The notes under the pieces are model-generated. The model was given only the letters and a program-made list of their open reading frames with translations, did not search any database and was not told where the DNA came from. Below are positions 62,490-64,000 of a stretch of DNA of 64,000 nt, piece after piece; the first letter of the stretch is position 1, and each line of letters begins with the position of its first letter. Position numbers and translations under genes: made by a program. The DNA is from Lachnoclostridium sp. UBA1308 (GTDB taxonomy: Bacteria; Bacillota; Clostridia; Lachnospirales; Lachnospiraceae). The stretch covers positions 14,849 through 78,848 of the forward strand of contig DBTU01000024.1 in assembly GCA_002307215.1 (NCBI GenBank), in the 5' to 3' direction.

Positions 62490-62948
62490 TTATTTATCAA
62501 AGGCCTTTGTAATCGTATTTGTAAGTGTCCTTAAGCCTGAACTTATCCCATCTAGCTTGGATGCTATTTTGCTCGTACCTCCGAAAAAATTACCTAAGAT
62601 GTTAACTGCCTTAGTTATCTCAGAAGCATTACCCACGGCATTGAAGATGGACTTCAATGGTGTTGCAATTGCAGAACCAAGACCCGGTATCATGGCTATT
62701 GCTGAGAATACGGAATCCAACACTTGTCCACGGAAGAGGGATATTCCAAGGTTAAGTGCATCCAAGACATCACCGATTCCCGGGACAAAACCGGCAAAAT
62801 TCAATACCATCTGTATCCCATCCAGCGCCTTATCAAAGTTCTGAGCAGCAGCACACTTGGCTAATCCGGTCGGATCTATATACTTCACCGGATTACTGGA
62901 TACATAGGCGTAAAGGTTTAAGCCGTCACCGCGGTACGGATCCTCATC
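62490..62948 (-). pseudogene. RHS-protein C-terminal remnant (orphan core end)
   Basis: The frame after an in-frame stop reads EDPYRGDGLNLYAYVSSNPV then KYIDPTGLAKC, the hallmark end of an RHS core. A ~110-residue Gly/Ala-rich hydrophobic linker ends at FGGTSKIASKLDG...TITKAFDK and a stop. The linker is nearly the same as the stretch at the right edge of the window, where the protein continues into a toxin domain. Here the toxin domain is missing. It is a displaced cassette without its own start. Confidence 0.8.
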
Positions 62949-62999
62949 TTAAGTTTCTGATTTTAAATTCCTAGTATGCATGCTATAATCATGTAAGCA

Positions 63000-63359
63000 T
63001 CAAGTATTATACCTACGTATTTCATCGATTATTTGTCTTGATAACTTACCATAATTATTATTTAGCAATATAGAATCTCTATATTCATACTCTATTCGCT
63101 CAAGAATACTAAAAGCAATTACTTCATCACTATACTTATAATTTTGTTCAAGTATTTGTTCAATAAACTGTAAGATTTTTATTACTTCAAGCTCATTATT
63201 TTTTTTAATACATTCAATAAGATATGGTGCTAGAACATCACCATAAACCGTATGAGAACCTGTCTCTTCTCCTTCTTGCCATTCAACCTCCTTATTATAT
63301 TTATCAATAAGATTCGGGAAGTTTCCGATAAGTAATAAATTCAATTTTTTGCTATCCAT
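63000..63359 (-). CDS. Probable immunity protein of the RHS toxin
   Basis: This ~119-residue, mainly helical acidic protein (MDSKKLNLLLIGNFPNLIDK, ...DVLAPYLIECIKKNNELEV) begins one base after the toxin stop, with GGGAGG eight bases before the ATG. The tight coupling and its place after an RHS-type C-terminus are the usual mark of an immunity gene. The family was not recognised with certainty. Confidence 0.68.
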   Translation of the reverse strand: MDSKKLNLLLIGNFPNLIDKYNKEVEWQEGEETGSHTVYGDVLAPYLIECIKKNNELEVIKILQFIEQILEQNYKYSDEVIAFSILERIEYEYRDSILLNNNYGKLSRQIIDEIRRYNT

Positions 63360-63360
63360 T

Positions 63361-64000
63361 CTACTTGCCTCCCAATGCATTCTTTAAATCATCAAACATT
63401 TCTTGAGCAAGTTTTAAATCACTACTGCTCAATCTTTCCTTCTTGATTATGTTTTCAAGATTTTTCAAACGTTCCCATCCCTTTTTTAAATGATCTTTTC
63501 CACCGACTAATTCGCCCGTAGATAATTGATGCCTGATTGCATCAGCCAATCCTCCATCACCAGTTGTTGCTCCCGGTCGATATATTTGATCAATTGCGTT
63601 TTTCAGTTTTTGATTTTTAGCAGTTTTTAATAATACTTCTCTTATTGTTTTTGCCTCGCCATTACTCGAAAAGAATTGCAGGTTATACTTAAAACTTGCT
63701 GTTCTTGCTGCTTGTACTTTAGCATCCTTCTTTACCGCCGTCTTAACGGAGCTTATAACTTGACTCGCCCTCGTCTTCAGACTGTTGATTCCACTCTTGA
63801 CACTCTCCACGATTTTGTTCAGCTTTGTTTTACCGATCAGCATCTTTAGGACAGAATTATTTTTTAATTTATCAAAGGCCTTTGTAATCGTCTTCGTAAG
63901 AGTGCTTAAGCTCGAGATAATCCCATCGAGCTTTGATACGATTTTACTCGTACCTCCGAAAACAAAACCCATAGCGGTAACTGCCTTCGTTATCTCAGAT
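63361..64000 (-). CDS. RHS/polymorphic toxin C-terminus, N-terminal part beyond the window edge
   Basis: The visible 213 residues start inside the RHS linker (SEITKAVTAMGFVFGGTSKI...TITKAFDK). A Lys-rich stretch with KLNKIVESVKSGINSLK follows, then a variable C-terminal domain AIDQIYRPGATTGDGGLADAIRHQL...GWERLKNLENII. That domain is likely the toxin, but its activity was not recognised. The linker is repeated in the remnant at 62490-62948. An immunity gene follows at once. The RHS body lies to the right of the window. Confidence 0.75.
   Translation of the reverse strand, partial: SEITKAVTAMGFVFGGTSKIVSKLDGIISSLSTLTKTITKAFDKLKNNSVLKMLIGKTKLNKIVESVKSGINSLKTRASQVISSVKTAVKKDAKVQAARTASFKYNLQFFSSNGEAKTIREVLLKTAKNQKLKNAIDQIYRPGATTGDGGLADAIRHQLSTGELVGGKDHLKKGWERLKNLENIIKKERLSSSDLKLAQEMFDDLKNALGGK

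Noticed and set aside
1..64000. CRISPR arrays, tRNA or rRNA genes, insertion sequences
   Set aside because: No regularly spaced repeats, cloverleaf or rRNA-like sequences, or transposase frames were noticed on either strand.

Overview
The window reads as low-GC Clostridia, most like Lachnospiraceae. AT-rich intergenic DNA, strong AGGAGG-type ribosome binding sites, several TTG/GTG starts, sigma-A promoters close to TTGACA-17-TATAAT, and genes such as desulfoferrodoxin, an OmpR two-component pair and clostridial exopolysaccharide (EPS) genes all fit a Gram-positive anaerobe. No rRNA, tRNA, CRISPR array or transposase gene was seen.

Region 1 (1-12.7 kb, minus strand) is an EPS locus. It holds CpsC and CpsD-like chain-length proteins, several glycosyltransferases, two polysaccharide pyruvyl transferases, an F420-hydrogenase-beta-like Fe-S protein, a Wzy polymerase, a nitroreductase and the start of a Wzx flippase. 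Next to it (13.1-15.1 kb) is a secreted beta-helix protein behind two tandem c-di-GMP-I riboswitches.

Region 2 (15.3-24.3 kb) is a paeninodin-type lasso peptide cluster. It holds a precursor with its own promoter, cyclase (C), leader peptidase (B2), exporter (D), an HPr-kinase-like peptide kinase, a nucleotidyltransferase, a two-component system and a separately transcribed RRE protein (B1).

Region 3 (24.4-30.7 kb) is a 4-aminobutyrate-type aminotransferase, a polar amino-acid ABC transporter, a cytidylate-kinase-like protein and a divergent PucR regulator. A 199-nt imperfect palindrome lies upstream of the regulator.

Region 4 (30.7-42.0 kb, minus strand) looks like one long operon. It runs nucleotidyltransferase, ABC exporter, PqqD-like RRE, radical SAM enzyme, 7-cysteine precursor, HPr-kinase-like kinase, Ser-His signal peptidase, CpsB-type phosphatase, a surface protein and two fused Wzz/tyrosine-kinase proteins. 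It pairs a second RiPP system, parallel to the lasso cluster, with a polysaccharide-style tyrosine phosphorylation module that has no glycosyltransferases. This is the most novel part of the window.

Region 5 (42-57 kb) is mostly housekeeping and stress genes: CorA, PRTase, GlsB/CsbD, HD-GYP, beta-CASP RNase, GNAT, MacB-like ABC, Crp/Fnr, superoxide reductase, thioredoxin, xpt, an HPr-like protein and a Ca2+/H+ exchanger. A broken chemoreceptor lies at its end. Region 6 (57.3-60.1 kb) is a more GC-rich PadR/pentapeptide/ABC module. Region 7 (60.2-64 kb) holds a Fic protein, a secreted RCC1-repeat protein, an RHS C-terminal remnant and a toxin/immunity pair whose RHS body runs off the right edge.
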